Assembly (NCBI GenBank): GCA_050742415.1 | Contig: JBOGIF010000140.1 | Coordinates: 1-7,113, forward strand | Source: JBOGIF01 sp050742415 | Lineage (GTDB): Bacteria > Actinomycetota > Acidimicrobiia > Acidimicrobiales > AC-14 | Reading direction: 5' to 3' | Length of the DNA stretch: 7,113 bases | Shown here: positions 7,013 to 7,113 of the stretch, piece by piece | Position numbering within the stretch: position 1 is the first letter of the stretch | Layout of the letters: each line of letters begins with the position of its first letter | Notes under the pieces: model-generated | Seen by the model: the letters and a program-made list of their open reading frames with translations, nothing else | What the model was told of the DNA's origin: nothing | The model's database searches: none | Position numbers and translations under genes: made by a program

Positions 7013-7113
7013 AAAGCTGGACCAGACCAGCGGGTGCGAGTCCCGCCCGGGTAATCGCCGGAGAGCCCGGTAGCAGGCCCCGGTCCGTCGCCGAGAGGCG
7101 ACGGGCTGAGCGG
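7013..7113 (+). ncRNA. 5' part of a structured RNA, HEARO/omega-RNA-like or group II intron (cut by window edge)
   Basis: No convincing ORF covers this stretch, yet it folds into successive hairpins on the plus strand: GCTGG/CCAGC (7016-7020 with 7027-7031), GGG/CCC extendable to GCGGG/CCCGC (7030-7034 with 7042-7046) closing loop TGCGAGT, CCGGG/CCCGG (7047-7051 with 7066-7070), and CCGTCGCC/GGCGACGG (7085-7092 with 7097-7104) capped by the GNRA tetraloop GAGA. From memory, the line-up GGTGCGAGTCC, GGTAATCGCC, GGTAGCAGGCC, GGGCTGAGCGG resembles the HEARO RNA, which is the omega-RNA of IscB/IsrB transposon nucleases and lies just 5' of the nuclease gene. GTGCG at 7034-7038 also fits the 5' GUGYG of group II introns. 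The 3' part and any protein gene lie outside the window. Structure is well supported by pairing; family identity is a guess. Confidence 0.42.

Noticed and set aside
7030..7054. T-arm-like GCGGGTGCGAGTCCCGC read as the 3' half of a tRNA
   Set aside because: No matching acceptor 5' strand, D arm or anticodon arm lies upstream, and the T loop lacks the usual TTCRA.
5801..7054. A 417-codon plus-strand open frame opposite topA
   Set aside because: It is the antisense of topA in GC-rich DNA, with no recognisable domain or ribosome site.
7030..7113. Cobalamin riboswitch, because of the GGTGCGAGTCC element
   Set aside because: The CCGCCACTGT-type core and the B12 box are not seen in the available sequence, and the following GGTAGCAGG does not fit.
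1..7113. CRISPR arrays or insertion-sequence terminal repeats
   Set aside because: No regularly spaced repeats and no paired terminal inverted repeats were seen within the window.

Overview
High-GC DNA in which every recognisable gene lies on the minus strand, so the window reads biologically from right to left. The order topA, MFS transporter, tmk, holB, tRNA-Thr is a chromosomal housekeeping arrangement of Actinomycetota. Very high GC, GTG starts, a TopA with GR[YF]GPY repeats and a Lys/Arg/Ala-rich tail but no zinc fingers, and an actinobacterial-type XerC-like recombinase all fit. An Acidimicrobiia-like lineage is my best guess, by inference only.

Layout: (i) 67-983, a tyrosine recombinase gene with three frameshifts that still keeps all catalytic residues if the frames are joined; (ii) 984-1066, a short spacer with a perfect TATAAT reading toward the recombinase; (iii) 1067-1142, tRNA-Thr(CGT) with encoded CCA; (iv) 1143-1197, a spacer with two mutually exclusive GC-rich hairpins behind holB; (v) 1198-2247 holB, 2240-2866 tmk, 2863-4227 an MFS exporter-like gene and 4253-6946 topA, tightly packed or overlapping and probably one operon; (vi) 6947-7012, the short topA upstream region; (vii) about 7013-7113, a plus-strand segment that folds into consecutive hairpins and runs off the window.

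The housekeeping genes cover DNA topology (TopA), dTTP supply (Tmk) and clamp loading at the replication fork (HolB delta-prime); the MFS gene is an unrelated passenger in the operon. Two points stand out. First, tmk appears to start at CTG, inside a CTGA overlap with the MFS stop codon, with a well placed GAGGAG; the obvious GTG further in would cut off the first beta strand of the kinase. Second, the right edge looks like the 5' part of a structured RNA that resembles, from memory, the HEARO/omega-RNA that precedes IscB/IsrB nuclease genes, or else a group II intron. Its protein gene, if any, lies beyond the window. The recombinase beside the tRNA gene is a second, decayed sign of mobile DNA.
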